Of a DNA stretch of 64,000 nt, positions 19,269-28,260 are shown piece by piece. Under the pieces are notes generated by a model. That model saw only the letters and a program-made list of their open reading frames with translations. It did no database searches and had not been told where the DNA came from. Source of the stretch: JAAGZL01 sp050291725 (GTDB lineage Bacteria > Pseudomonadota > Gammaproteobacteria > Chromatiales > Chromatiaceae). The DNA lies in contig JBNKKH010000007.1 of NCBI GenBank assembly GCA_050291725.1, positions 15,756-79,755 of the forward strand, in the 5' to 3' direction. Both the position numbers and the translations under genes were made by a program. Every line of letters starts with the position of its first letter. Position 1 is the first letter of the stretch.

Positions 19269-20150
19269 ATGAAAATGCAAGACCATATGGATATCACCAG
19301 TTTTGCTGTGGATCTTTACTGGATGTTTTCTCCAACTGACTTGGCTGATAAATTTAAGGAAAATAGTGGCAAAATTAAAGAAGGTGCGGGCCTGGTAAAA
19401 AAAGAGTCCTTGCAGCGCAAGGCTCATACCCTGCATTTCTTTAATCATAAAAATAGGTTCAAACCAAAAAAGGTAAGGATGTTTGGGTTATCTCCTATCT
19501 TTACTATCTATCCTACATCTGAACATAGCTTACGCAGTTACATCCACGAGCTAAGAAGAGATCTAGCAGAAGGGTTTTCCAAGAACAGCTTTCAACTGGT
19601 AGGAAAAATACTGCATCTAGTACAAGATATGAGTTCACCTCCCAATGTGGTGCCTGTTTATCACAGTGCAAACAGTGGTGATAGTTTTGAGAGCAGGCTG
19701 AATTATCGGTTGGACTCGTGCCTGAGCAATTTTAATTACAATCAAGATCGTTTTAATATGGTTTCTCAGTGTAGTGTGGGTGAAAACTGTATTGAAAACA
19801 TCTATCAGGGCGCAGCCTTAACAACACTCGGGCATATTAATAGTTCGAATTCACGGTTCAATATTGAGGTAGATGGCGAAACTAGGAAAGCTGGTTGGGA
19901 CCTGTTCTGGAATGGAGATGAACAGGTACGCTCATCTTGTAAAATGCATGGGTTACACCGCATTGAAGGTTTTGGACGCTATGGGCCTCTAGGGAAACAC
20001 TTTGGGCAAGAGCAGGTAAGGGTAGCTAGAAAAAGATATGTAGTTAATACCAATGTGTATGATGGGCTATGTCAGTTTGTTGTAAGGAAAGCAATAGAAG
20101 ATAGCCTTAAAGTATTGATTTGCATTGAGAACCAATTAAAACGATTTTGA
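19269..20150 (+). CDS. Putative zinc-dependent phospholipase C/S1-P1 nuclease-fold protein
   Basis: A 293-residue protein with no obvious signal peptide. The His/Asp spacing hints at the zinc-dependent phospholipase C/S1-P1 nuclease superfold: HMDITSFAVDLYW near the N-terminus, RKAHTLHFFNH, and especially KILHLVQDMSSPPNVVPVYH around residues 117-136, which resembles the family's HxxxD…P.H core. The remainder is poorly conserved and has several Cys residues. The assignment rests on pattern memory only, and a structure comparison could overturn it. It sits alone, with about 290 bases of non-coding DNA upstream. Confidence 0.45.
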   Translation: MKMQDHMDITSFAVDLYWMFSPTDLADKFKENSGKIKEGAGLVKKESLQRKAHTLHFFNHKNRFKPKKVRMFGLSPIFTIYPTSEHSLRSYIHELRRDLAEGFSKNSFQLVGKILHLVQDMSSPPNVVPVYHSANSGDSFESRLNYRLDSCLSNFNYNQDRFNMVSQCSVGENCIENIYQGAALTTLGHINSSNSRFNIEVDGETRKAGWDLFWNGDEQVRSSCKMHGLHRIEGFGRYGPLGKHFGQEQVRVARKRYVVNTNVYDGLCQFVVRKAIEDSLKVLICIENQLKRF

Positions 20151-20261
20151 TCGTTAGTCTCAAAGCTATAAAAGTTTATGTCATACATAGTTTGCTTTCA
20201 TAAAACGCCACTTATATATTAGACACTCAGGTATCTAAATATTTAAGAGGTGATAAGGTTT

Positions 20262-20717
20262 ATGAAAGCATGGGAATCGCTAGAAGATATATTAGACTTT
20301 GCCATTGATCAGGAGCAGGCAGCGGCAGATTTCTATACCCAGCTGTCATCGAAATCGAAGCATGAAGTCATGCGAGAAATCTTAAGTGGCTTTGCCGAGG
20401 AAGAGCTTAGGCACAAGAGCAAACTTCTTGAGATAAAGAGTCAAGGTGCTACCAAGCTGGTGGGGCGAAACAGAGTGCCTGATTTGAAGGTTAGCGATTA
20501 TATAGTTGCTGTGGAGCCGTCTGATGATATGAGCTACACAGATGCTTTAATAGTAGCAATGAAGCTGGAAAAGAAGGCGTTTCAGCTATACAACGACATG
20601 GCTGCATCGGCTGAAGATGACTCAATCAGGCAGTCACTACTTGCCCTGGCTAATGAAGAAGCAAAACATAAGCTGCATTTTGAGATAGAGTACGACGATT
20701 CAATAAAAGAGAACTAA
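20262..20717 (+). CDS. Ferritin-like (rubrerythrin-type) diiron domain protein
   Basis: A 151-residue four-helix-bundle protein with two ExxH-type pairs. The first helix pair has IDQEQAAADFY and FAEEELRHKSKL; the second has MKLEKKAFQLYNDMA and ANEEAKHKLHFE. This arrangement is typical of erythrin-vacuolar/rubrerythrin domains that bind a diiron centre and reduce peroxide or store iron. No rubredoxin domain is present. The GTG at 20250 lies inside the AGAGGTGAT ribosome-binding sequence, so the ATG at 20262 is the better start. No partner is adjacent. Confidence 0.8.
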   Translation: MKAWESLEDILDFAIDQEQAAADFYTQLSSKSKHEVMREILSGFAEEELRHKSKLLEIKSQGATKLVGRNRVPDLKVSDYIVAVEPSDDMSYTDALIVAMKLEKKAFQLYNDMAASAEDDSIRQSLLALANEEAKHKLHFEIEYDDSIKEN

Positions 20718-21085
20718 TTTCAGTTAGGGGAGGGGGCTAAGTCATTTTTGTCTCGCTTATTCGCCCTCTCTCTTATGGACGACTCCAGGGATGGAGTAGT
20801 TAGAACGAAGTTTGGAACCCAAGTCGAGATAGTAAGTGAAACTGGAAAACTAACACCCTGATTTTATTGCTATCCTAATCCTCCTGCATTGCTCCAACCT
20901 CCTGTTTCCAATAGCAATTGCCCCAGAATTGGATTACCTCACAAAAAGTAAATAAATTTTTGGAGCGTCTGGCCCTTTGTGGTACCTTTGCCCGGCTGCC
21001 ATTTTACGGCATCTTTCTTAATCAGGTTTCGTTCGAAACCAATCAGTACAGGGTGTATTTGTACGGAATTAACAAGGAGATCAAA
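20718..21085. other. 368-base intergenic region
   Basis: No gene is visible. It contains a small perfect inverted repeat (GGTTTC, loop GTTC, GAAACC) near 21026-21041, and an AAGGAG ribosome-binding site at 21074-21079 for the next gene. A longer in-frame extension of that gene from 20918 lacks a signal peptide and a ribosome-binding site, so I treat it as non-coding. Confidence 0.5.
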
Positions 21086-21340
21086 ATGACTATGTTTAAA
21101 AGACTCACCATGCTTATATGCGTTTCTCTTTTCATTTTTAGTCAGGCTACCCTAGCAAGTGATGAGGGCAAAGCTGTGGAAAAAGCTGCAGAAACAGCTA
21201 AAGAGATGGCTAAAGAGGCCACTGCTGCCGGTGCGCCTGCCGACGAAGAGAAGATGAAAGAGGGTGATATGAAGGATGGAGAGATGAAAGAGGGCGAAAT
21301 GAAGGATGAAATGCCCGCAAATCAGGCGGAAACCAAGTAG
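21086..21340 (+). CDS. Small exported Met/Lys/Glu/Asp-rich repeat protein
   Basis: An 84-residue protein starting at the ATG at 21086, which has an ideal AAGGAG site six bases upstream. A signal peptide (…ICVSLFIFSQATLA) is followed by an Ala/Lys/Glu helix and then a tail of near-repeats of the form MK(E/D)G(D/E), about five copies. The regular Met spacing with acidic residues resembles small periplasmic metal-binding or disordered proteins; no family is recognised. A strong terminator follows, so it is a single-gene unit. Confidence 0.78.
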   Translation: MTMFKRLTMLICVSLFIFSQATLASDEGKAVEKAAETAKEMAKEATAAGAPADEEKMKEGDMKDGEMKEGEMKDEMPANQAETK

Positions 21341-21379
21341 TAATTTGCTGCGAAATGTGACGAAAGATAGCTGGGTCTG

Positions 21380-21402
21380 AAATAGCCCCGGCTATTTTTT
21401 TT
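21380..21402 (+). terminator. Rho-independent terminator
   Basis: AATAGC, loop CCCG, GCTATT, then eight T residues in all. It lies about 40 bases after the small Met-rich protein gene and before the rpsF promoter region. Confidence 0.85.
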
Positions 21403-21479
21403 GTATTTTCATAGCGAAAATCTATATTTTTCCGTTGCATACAGCCACGGGCGTAGGTAGAATGCGCTGTTTTCCGGCA

Positions 21480-21550
21480 TGGGGCAATCTCCATGTCGAC
21501 TCCTTGCTTCACCGCATAAGTGCGGGAGGCTTAATCCGAAAGGGGCAATT
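21480..21550 (+). promoter_or_regulatory. Possible S6:S18 autoregulatory leader of rpsF
   Basis: The rpsF leader contains a hairpin (CCGCA at 21512-21516, TGCGG at 21521-21525), with CTCC and GGAG arms outside it. Many bacterial rpsF leaders hold a CCG-containing stem bound by the S6:S18 complex. The location and the CCG fit, but I could not check the fold. Confidence 0.3.
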
Positions 21551-21940
21551 ATGAGACATTATGAAATTATATTTCTGGTCCACCCGGATCAGAGTGAGCA
21601 GGTCCCAGGCATGATTGAGCGTTATCGCTCAACCATCGAGTCTAAAGGTGGTTCTATCCACCGTTTGGAAGACTGGGGTCGCCGCCAACTTGCTTATCCC
21701 ATCCAAAAACTGCCTAAAGCCCACTATGTGCTCATGAATATCGAGTGCGATGGCGAGGTCTTGAAGGAACTGGAAAACGCTTTCCGTTTCAATGACGCTG
21801 TGTTGCGTAATATGACCGTCAAGCGTAAGGGTCCAATCACAGATCCTTCTCCTTTGGCCAAATCTCAGGACGAGCGCGAAGAGAGACCTGCTGCTGAGCC
21901 TGAAGATAATGAGGCAGAGGCAGAGGTTGAGGCTGAATAA
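21551..21940 (+). CDS. rpsF: 30S ribosomal protein S6
   Basis: A 129-residue S6 protein, starting MRHYEIIFLVHPDQ, with the typical RLEDWGRRQLAYPIQKLPKAHYVL centre and an acidic Glu-rich tail as in Gammaproteobacteria. An upstream in-frame GTG/ATG extension (from 21479) would run through the leader hairpin and is rejected. S6 pairs with S18, encoded next, on the 30S platform. Confidence 0.97.
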   Translation: MRHYEIIFLVHPDQSEQVPGMIERYRSTIESKGGSIHRLEDWGRRQLAYPIQKLPKAHYVLMNIECDGEVLKELENAFRFNDAVLRNMTVKRKGPITDPSPLAKSQDEREERPAAEPEDNEAEAEVEAE

Positions 21941-22020
21941 GTACAGCTTTACCGGACGCATTAAGTCAGTTTTGATGGCCGTGAAGTCGGTCAAATAAAA
22001 TTATTTGGAGAGATTAAGTT

Positions 22021-22248
22021 ATGTCACGCTATTTTCGTCGCAGAAGATACTGCCGATTTACCGCAGAGAAAATCACAGATATAGATTATAAGGATCTTAA
22101 TCTGTTAAAGGCCTACGTCAGTGAGAATGGCAGCATAGTGCCGAGCCGCATCACAGGTACCAAGGCCAAGTATCAGCGTCAACTTTCTACGGCAATCAAG
22201 CGCGCTCGTTATGTTGCCTTGCTGCCGTACACTGATAAGCATCAGTAG
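22021..22248 (+). CDS. rpsR: 30S ribosomal protein S18
   Basis: A 75-residue S18 of normal length (FRRRRYCRFTAEKITDIDYKD; VPSRITGTKAKYQRQL; IKRARYVALLPY). A clear TTTGGAGAG ribosome-binding site precedes the ATG. It is the second gene of the rpsF operon. Confidence 0.98.
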   Translation: MSRYFRRRRYCRFTAEKITDIDYKDLNLLKAYVSENGSIVPSRITGTKAKYQRQLSTAIKRARYVALLPYTDKHQ

Positions 22249-22302
22249 TAGTTTATCGACTTTCGGGTTTAACGTCCGAATGTTGTAAGTCCGGATAGGA
22301 TT

Positions 22303-23220
22303 ATGCGTTTACTGGCATCCTTTGTGATGCGGGGGAGATCGCAGGCAGTAATGGCAATAAGCATTATTGCGTTGTTATCTGTATTGTTTCCTCCATTAGC
22401 CATAGTGAGTTCAGCAGCTGTCGCCTTGGTAACCCTCAGAGTAGGGGCGCGAGACGGCTTTGTTGTCACACTATTGAGCGCTATAGCCTGTGCGCTATTG
22501 GCCATGCTGGTACAGGTTAATCCTGTACCGGTGGTAGCGGCTACCCTGTTACTGTGGGTGCCGGTATGGACCTTAGCTCTAACGCTGAGAACAAGCAGGT
22601 CGCTTGCCTATACAGCAACATTAGCGCTGTTGTTTGGGGTTTTGCTAATAGTGTTTCACTATATGCAGTTTAGCGACCCGGCAGAACAGTGGCGTAAAGT
22701 GTTGGCGCCAATGCTAGATAGCTTCTCTCAGGCCCAAGGCCTAGAGGTGGACCAGAGGAAGCTTCTACTGGTAGCTGTATCTAAATGGATGACTGGTATG
22801 GTAGCTGCGGGTTTTTACCTGCAACTTATGGCATCACTGCTACTAGGGCGTTGGTGGCAGTCGTTATTGTACAACCCTGGTGGGTTTAGAGATGAATTTC
22901 ACCAGCTGAGATTGCCGCAGCCACTTGCCATATTGACCATTGCGCTGGTTGCTGTGTTGTCAATGGGGATAGGTTTTGCCAGGCCTCAGCTAGATTATCT
23001 TGCCATGTTATTAATAATGGCATATCTGCTGCAGGGGGTGGCGCTGGCTCATGGAATCAGGGCCAAGCTTGAAGCCAACTATGGTTGGTTGGTGGGCATG
23101 TATGTACTGCTTATTTTAGGCATGCAGTACATGGTACTTTTACTGGCAACAGTGGGGGTATTTGATGCTTTTTGGGATTTTAGGACTCGTCTTGGAAAAG
23201 ATTCTGGCGGGACAAGTTAA
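22303..23220 (+). CDS. DUF2232-family integral membrane protein
   Basis: A 305-residue, very hydrophobic protein with about eight predicted membrane helices. DUF2232 (YybS-like) members lie between rpsR and rplI in many Gammaproteobacteria, exactly as here. Function is unknown; some resemble the membrane part of transporter-like or sporulation proteins. Co-transcription with ribosomal protein genes suggests a housekeeping role (inference). Confidence 0.82.
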   Translation: MRLLASFVMRGRSQAVMAISIIALLSVLFPPLAIVSSAAVALVTLRVGARDGFVVTLLSAIACALLAMLVQVNPVPVVAATLLLWVPVWTLALTLRTSRSLAYTATLALLFGVLLIVFHYMQFSDPAEQWRKVLAPMLDSFSQAQGLEVDQRKLLLVAVSKWMTGMVAAGFYLQLMASLLLGRWWQSLLYNPGGFRDEFHQLRLPQPLAILTIALVAVLSMGIGFARPQLDYLAMLLIMAYLLQGVALAHGIRAKLEANYGWLVGMYVLLILGMQYMVLLLATVGVFDAFWDFRTRLGKDSGGTS

Positions 23221-23247
23221 ATATTACACCTTTCAGAGGTAGCTACG

Positions 23248-23697
23248 ATGGAAGTTATTCTGTTACAAAAGATTGAAAACCTGGGTGCTCTTGGTGATAA
23301 GGTCACTGTTAAGTCTGGGTATGGAAGAAATTACCTAGTACCAACTGGCCGCGCTGTATTCGCCACCAAAGCAAACCTGGAGGCCTTCGAAGCGCGCCGC
23401 GCAGATTTGGAGAAGGCAGCAGCTGAGGATCTGGCCACTGCAGAAGAGCGCAAAGCAAAGATTGAACAGCTCAGCATCAGCATCAGCAGCAAGGCTGGTG
23501 ACGAGGGCAAACTGTTCGGTTCCGTTGGCACTGCTGATATCGCTCAGGCCGCTTGTGATGCTGGTGTTGAGATTGAGAAGCGCGAAGTTCGCCTGCCAGA
23601 AGGACCATTCCACATCGTTGGTGAGTTTGAGGTGGTAATCCATCTGCACACTGATGTGGATGCTGTGTTGAAACTCGCTATTGTTCCTGAAGAGTAA
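23248..23697 (+). CDS. rplI: 50S ribosomal protein L9
   Basis: A 149-residue L9 with the N-terminal motif VILLQKIENLGALGDKVTVKSGYGRNYLVP, a long connecting helix and the C-terminal domain (GKLFGSVGTADIA). It is the last gene of the ribosomal operon, followed by two hairpins. Confidence 0.98.
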   Translation: MEVILLQKIENLGALGDKVTVKSGYGRNYLVPTGRAVFATKANLEAFEARRADLEKAAAEDLATAEERKAKIEQLSISISSKAGDEGKLFGSVGTADIAQAACDAGVEIEKREVRLPEGPFHIVGEFEVVIHLHTDVDAVLKLAIVPEE

Positions 23698-23711
23698 GGA
23701 TCAATAGTAGG

Positions 23712-23737
23712 AACCCCCTGATAGACCAGGGGTTTTC
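23712..23737 (+). terminator. Terminator hairpin after rplI (first)
   Basis: Stem CCCCTG/CAGGGG with a 6-base loop, then TTTT. It lies 15 bases after the rplI stop. Confidence 0.75.
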
Positions 23738-23750
23738 TATCACAATCAAG

Positions 23751-23787
23751 GCCGGACTGGGGAGATGTTTCCCCGGTCCGGCTTTTT
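23751..23787 (+). terminator. Terminator hairpin after rplI (second, stronger)
   Basis: A 12-13 bp GC-rich stem (GCCGGAC…GGGGA with its complement, one G-T pair) and a short loop are followed by CTTTTTG. With the first hairpin it forms a tandem terminator that isolates dnaB. Confidence 0.9.
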
Positions 23788-23960
23788 GTTGTCTCAGTTT
23801 TGCGATTTTGGTCTGGTCAAATCTGTAGCGCATATCGGCTCCAAGGTTTATGATATGTTCCCTGGCTGAAGCTCAATCTATTAGAGATATACAGTAGTCA
23901 GGCATAACCACTTAAGTTGCCAACTCCACTAGAAAAAATAACGGATCAAAAGAACCAAAG

Positions 23961-25364
23961 ATGCAAGAACCAGCTTTTCCACCACCAATGATGCAGGGCG
24001 AATCTATGGCTGATGCTTTGCGCGCTCCTCCCCATTCTATTCAGGGTGAGCAGTCTGTTCTTGGTGGTCTTATGCTGGAGAACAGCGCCTGGGATCAGAT
24101 TGCCGATCGGGTAACAGATGTTGATTTCTATCGGCGTGAACATAAGCTTATTTTTCGCGCAATTCACGAGTTGGCTGAGCAGAGCAAGCCTTTTGATGTT
24201 ATCACCTTGTCTGAGGAGCTGGAGCGGGTAGCGTCTTTGGATGATGTGGGTGGTCTGGCCTATCTGGGTACGTTGGCGAAAGATACCCCTAGTGCCGCCA
24301 ATATCCGGGCCTATGCCGATATTGTGCGTGAATACTCGGTTATGCGTCAGCTGATCAAGGTTGGAACCGAGATCGCAGACAGCGGCTTCCAGCCTGAGGG
24401 TAAGGATAGTGCAGCCCTGCTAGATGTAGCGGAGCAGAAGGTGTTCGAGATTTCAGAGCAGATGTCCCGCGGTGGCGGTGGCTTTGCCTCTATCAAGAAT
24501 CTGCTTACCAAGGCGGTTGATCGCATAGAAACCCTGTTTCAACAGGATGAGCCGATAACAGGTCTTAGCTCTGGCTTTAACGATTTCGATGATATGACAT
24601 CAGGCCTGCAACCCGCTGACCTGATTATAGTTGCTGGGCGCCCATCCATGGGTAAGACCACTTTTGCTATGAATATGGCTGAGAACGTGGCAATTAACAG
24701 CAAGGTGCCGGTGGCGGTATTCAGCATGGAGATGCCTGGTGACTCCCTGGCCATGCGTATGATGTCCTCTCTGGGACGTATCGATCAACATCGGGTGCGT
24801 ACCGGCAAGCTGGAGGACGATGAGTGGCCTCGCCTTACGTCCGCTGTGAGTATTTTGGCCGAAGCGCCTATGTATATTGATGATACTCCAGCCCTTACCC
24901 CAACCGAAATTAGGGCCAGGGCGCGTCGCCTGAAGCGTGAGCATGGTGGGCTGGGAATGATTGTTATCGACTATCTGCAGTTGATGCAGGCTCCTTCTGC
25001 AGGAGAAAACAGAGCGACAGAGATATCTTTTATCTCCCGCTCTCTAAAGGCCTTGGCCAAAGAGTTGAATGTCCCAGTGATTGCCTTATCACAGCTCAAC
25101 CGTAACTTGGAGCAACGTCCCAACAAACGCCCAGTAATGTCCGATTTGAGAGAGTCAGGCAGTATCGAGCAAGATGCAGATGTGGTGGTGTTCATCTATC
25201 GTGATGAGGTTTACAACGAAGATAGCCCGGACCGAGGCAGTGCTGAAATCATCATTGGCAAACAGAGAAACGGCCCCATTGGCAAGGTGCGTCTCACCTT
25301 CCTTGGTCAGTATACTAAGTTTGAAAACTATGCCGACGATGTATATGGCACAGAGGATTACTGA
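23961..25364 (+). CDS. dnaB: Replicative DNA helicase DnaB
   Basis: A 467-residue hexameric helicase that unwinds DNA at the replication fork. The N-terminal DnaG-interaction domain begins PPHSIQGEQSVLGGLML. The RecA-like core has GRPSMGKTTF (Walker A), FSMEMPGDSLAMRM and VIDYLQLM (Walker B). No intein is present. The ATG at 23961 gives a Pro-rich 29-residue leader; the in-frame ATG at 24006 is an alternative. The stop overlaps the alr start by one base (TGATG). Confidence 0.97.
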   Translation: MQEPAFPPPMMQGESMADALRAPPHSIQGEQSVLGGLMLENSAWDQIADRVTDVDFYRREHKLIFRAIHELAEQSKPFDVITLSEELERVASLDDVGGLAYLGTLAKDTPSAANIRAYADIVREYSVMRQLIKVGTEIADSGFQPEGKDSAALLDVAEQKVFEISEQMSRGGGGFASIKNLLTKAVDRIETLFQQDEPITGLSSGFNDFDDMTSGLQPADLIIVAGRPSMGKTTFAMNMAENVAINSKVPVAVFSMEMPGDSLAMRMMSSLGRIDQHRVRTGKLEDDEWPRLTSAVSILAEAPMYIDDTPALTPTEIRARARRLKREHGGLGMIVIDYLQLMQAPSAGENRATEISFISRSLKALAKELNVPVIALSQLNRNLEQRPNKRPVMSDLRESGSIEQDADVVVFIYRDEVYNEDSPDRGSAEIIIGKQRNGPIGKVRLTFLGQYTKFENYADDVYGTEDY

Positions 25365-26449
25365 TGGGTCTTGGTCCTCAGGCCTATATTGATCTCTCCG
25401 CATTAGAGCACAACCTACAGCGGGTGCGCCAAGCAGCCCCAAGTAGCCGAGTAATGGCTATGTTGAAGGCCAATGCCTATGGCCACGGCATGTTGCTGGC
25501 GGCAAACACCTTACAGGATGCAGACTCTTTTGGCGTGGCCAGAGTGGGAGAAGGGGTGCAGCTGCGTGAGGCCGGTATCACCAAGCCGATTGTAGTCCTA
25601 GAAGGTTTTTTTAATACAGATGAGTTGCAGCAGGCTGCAATGAATAGTCTACATCTGGTGATACATGAGCCGGGGCAGCTAGCGATACTGCAACAGCAAT
25701 CACTTACCACCCCTGTTACCTGCTGGCTGAAGGTAGATACCGGTATGCATCGCTTAGGCTTTGCGGTGGATGCTGCTCTGCAGGCTTATGCCGCCCTATG
25801 TGCGTGCGATTCCGTGGTAGATGGGGTAGGGATGATGACTCACTTATCCAATGCGGATGATCCGCAGAACCCGGAATCAGATCATCAGATTCGACAGCTG
25901 AAACCGTTGCTCGAGCAGACAGGTACAGTTGGTAGCATAGCCAATTCCGGCGGTATCCTGAACTGGCCCGAGTCCCATCTGGAGTGGGTGCGTCCCGGAA
26001 TCATGCTCTATGGCTCTTCACCTTTTAACGGTAAAACCGGTGCGGATGATGGCCTGCGTCCGGTAATGACTTTGCAGAGCACATTGATTGCCAAACATGA
26101 ATTTAAAAAGGGTGATGGCATTGGCTATGGCAAGACCTACATCTGTCCAGAGGATATGCTGGTGGGTGTAGTGGCCATAGGCTATGGAGATGGTTATCCG
26201 CGCCATGCCCCTTCTGGAACGCCGGTACTGCTGAATGGTGGAATAGTGCCTCTGGTAGGACGGGTATCCATGGATATGATCACAGTTGATCTAACCAGCC
26301 AACCCCAAGCCAAGATTGGCGACCGCGCCACCCTGTGGGGTGAAGGGCTATCTGCCGATATTGTTGCAGACCATGCCGGGACTATCTCATATGAGCTTTT
26401 CTGTAGGCTTACCGGCAGGGTCGAGTTTGTGCAGGGCCGAGGACGGTGA
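25364..26449 (+). CDS. alr: Alanine racemase
   Basis: Interconverts L- and D-alanine for cell-wall synthesis, using PLP. The Schiff-base Lys is in AMLKANAYGHG near residue 35 and the second catalytic base Tyr is in IGYGDGYPR near residue 265. The length (361) is normal. It overlaps both dnaB and radA, so the three genes form one translationally coupled unit. Confidence 0.97.
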   Translation: MGLGPQAYIDLSALEHNLQRVRQAAPSSRVMAMLKANAYGHGMLLAANTLQDADSFGVARVGEGVQLREAGITKPIVVLEGFFNTDELQQAAMNSLHLVIHEPGQLAILQQQSLTTPVTCWLKVDTGMHRLGFAVDAALQAYAALCACDSVVDGVGMMTHLSNADDPQNPESDHQIRQLKPLLEQTGTVGSIANSGGILNWPESHLEWVRPGIMLYGSSPFNGKTGADDGLRPVMTLQSTLIAKHEFKKGDGIGYGKTYICPEDMLVGVVAIGYGDGYPRHAPSGTPVLLNGGIVPLVGRVSMDMITVDLTSQPQAKIGDRATLWGEGLSADIVADHAGTISYELFCRLTGRVEFVQGRGR

Positions 26450-27813
26450 GCGTTAAGGAAAAGAGAGCATATAGTTGTAGCGACTGCGGAGGGGTTTTCC
26501 CCAAGTGGTCTGGTCAGTGTCCCGAGTGTGGGGCCTGGAACAGCCTGAATGAAACTGCGGCAGCAGCCAAGGGCAGCAAAAACAGCCGCTTCTCCGGTTA
26601 TGCCGGCTCAGTGCCAACTGCTCAGGTGTTTTCTCTTTCCGAAGTTGAGCCATCCCAAAACCGAGGTATCTCCACCGGTATCAAGGAGCTGGATCGAGTG
26701 CTGGGAGGGGGGCTGGTTTCTGGCTCTGTGGTTCTAATTGGCGGTGATCCCGGCATAGGTAAATCCACCCTGTTGATTCAGGCTATGACAAAATTCCAGG
26801 GTGATGTTTCCACCCTCTATATAAGTGGTGAGGAGTCTCCAGAGCAGATCAGTATGCGCGCCCATCGGCTGGGACTGCCCAGCGATGGACTTAAGCTATT
26901 CACCGAGACCTGTGTTGAGACCATTCTGAAACAGGCGGCCATTGAACGCCCCAGCGTGATGGTAATCGACTCTATCCAGACCGTTTACACCGAGATGTTG
27001 CAATCAGCTCCCGGCTCTGTGGCCCAGGTGCGTGAGGCCACTGCACAACTTGTGCGTTTTGCCAAACAGATGGGTACGGCCATATTCCTGGTGGGCCATG
27101 TCACCAAAGAGGGGACATTGGCTGGTCCTCGAGTATTGGAGCACATGGTGGATACGGTGCTCTACTTTGAGGGAGAGCAGGGGAGTCAGTTCCGCCTGAT
27201 CCGTACCATCAAAAATCGCTTCGGTGCTGTGAATGAACTGGGCGTATTTGCTATGACCGACAAGGGTCTGCGCGAAGTTACTAATCCCTCTGCGATATTC
27301 CTCTCTAAACATCAGAAAGAGGTGCCTGGTAGCGCTATTTTGGTGACTAGGGAGGGGAGCCGCCCTCTGCTGGTAGAGGTGCAGTCTCTGGTGGATGAGA
27401 GTCATCTAGCCAATCCACGCCGGGTTACTCTGGGTATGGAACAGAATCGTCTGAATATGCTGCTAGCGGTACTGCACCGCCATGGTGGTATAGCTATGTT
27501 TGATCAGGACGTTTACATAAATGTGGTTGGTGGTGTTCGTATCACTGAAACGGCTGCCGACCTTCCGGTGTTGCTGGCAGTACTCTCTAGCTTTCGTGAT
27601 CGGCCTCTGCCGCATGATCTGGCAATCTTTGGTGAGGTTGGTCTGGCTGGGGAGATTAGACCTGTGCCCAGCGGGCAGGAGCGGCTACAGGAGGCGGTAA
27701 AACACGGCTTCAAGCGAGTGATACTCCCTCGGGCCAATGCTCCTAAGAAGTCTGTAGACGGGGTTGAGGTTATTGCGGTTGATCGTCTATCTGATGCCAT
27801 TGACGCAATATAA
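26446..27813 (+). CDS. radA: DNA repair protein RadA (Sms)
   Basis: A 455-residue recombination helicase that helps branch migration. It has an N-terminal zinc finger (CSDCGG…CPECGAWN), Walker A GGDPGIGKST, the RadA-specific KNRFG motif (TIKNRFGAVNELGVF) and a C-terminal Lon-like domain. The start is a GTG at 26446 overlapping the alr stop by four bases. Confidence 0.97.
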   Translation: MSVKEKRAYSCSDCGGVFPKWSGQCPECGAWNSLNETAAAAKGSKNSRFSGYAGSVPTAQVFSLSEVEPSQNRGISTGIKELDRVLGGGLVSGSVVLIGGDPGIGKSTLLIQAMTKFQGDVSTLYISGEESPEQISMRAHRLGLPSDGLKLFTETCVETILKQAAIERPSVMVIDSIQTVYTEMLQSAPGSVAQVREATAQLVRFAKQMGTAIFLVGHVTKEGTLAGPRVLEHMVDTVLYFEGEQGSQFRLIRTIKNRFGAVNELGVFAMTDKGLREVTNPSAIFLSKHQKEVPGSAILVTREGSRPLLVEVQSLVDESHLANPRRVTLGMEQNRLNMLLAVLHRHGGIAMFDQDVYINVVGGVRITETAADLPVLLAVLSSFRDRPLPHDLAIFGEVGLAGEIRPVPSGQERLQEAVKHGFKRVILPRANAPKKSVDGVEVIAVDRLSDAIDAI

Positions 27814-27867
27814 TTGTTAAATTGTTGTCTACTATTAGAGCTAATAGATAAAAATAGGAGACAATAG

Positions 27868-28260
27868 ATGTTTGAACCAATAACAATCCCATTTGGCGTA
27901 GTAATGCTGTTCAACGTTGTTAAGTTAAAGCCAGAGGTCAACGCAGAAGATGTAGAGCTGGCCCTGGGCGAGATGTGTAATGTTGTGAAAAACACCTATG
28001 GGGATGATGAGGGTGGTTTTATCGGCGGGCAGGTTTTTGAGTATACAGGGTTTGTGTCTGAGCAGGGCTCATTTGATCCGAGTAAGAACAGCGAAGACCA
28101 TATAGTGATCATGACCTATTGGCGATCTTTCGAACAGCATGAAAAGTCGCATGCCGACTCTGTTTTTAAAGAGAGGTTCAGTGCGCTGTCTGAGTATTGC
28201 TCAGATACCTATGAGATGGGTTACAAGATGCTATGGCAAGGTGTGCCAGAGGTTTCCTAA
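27868..28260 (+). CDS. Putative dimeric alpha/beta-barrel (ABM-like) protein
   Basis: A 130-residue cytoplasmic protein with a TAGGAGA ribosome-binding site. The pattern of a first strand (GVVMLFNVVKLKP), a helix, GGFIGGQVFEY, then HIVIMTYWRSFEQHEKSHADSVFKERFSAL recalls antibiotic-biosynthesis-monooxygenase-like dimeric alpha/beta barrels, in which 'W.s.e.h..H..s..f' is typical. The possible substrate is unknown. Its last four bases overlap the convergent PilZ gene. Confidence 0.5.
   Translation: MFEPITIPFGVVMLFNVVKLKPEVNAEDVELALGEMCNVVKNTYGDDEGGFIGGQVFEYTGFVSEQGSFDPSKNSEDHIVIMTYWRSFEQHEKSHADSVFKERFSALSEYCSDTYEMGYKMLWQGVPEVS

Noticed and set aside
20918..21085. N-terminal extension of the small Met-rich protein
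   Set aside because: The ATG at 21086 has an ideal ribosome-binding site and begins a proper signal peptide; the extension would bury that signal.
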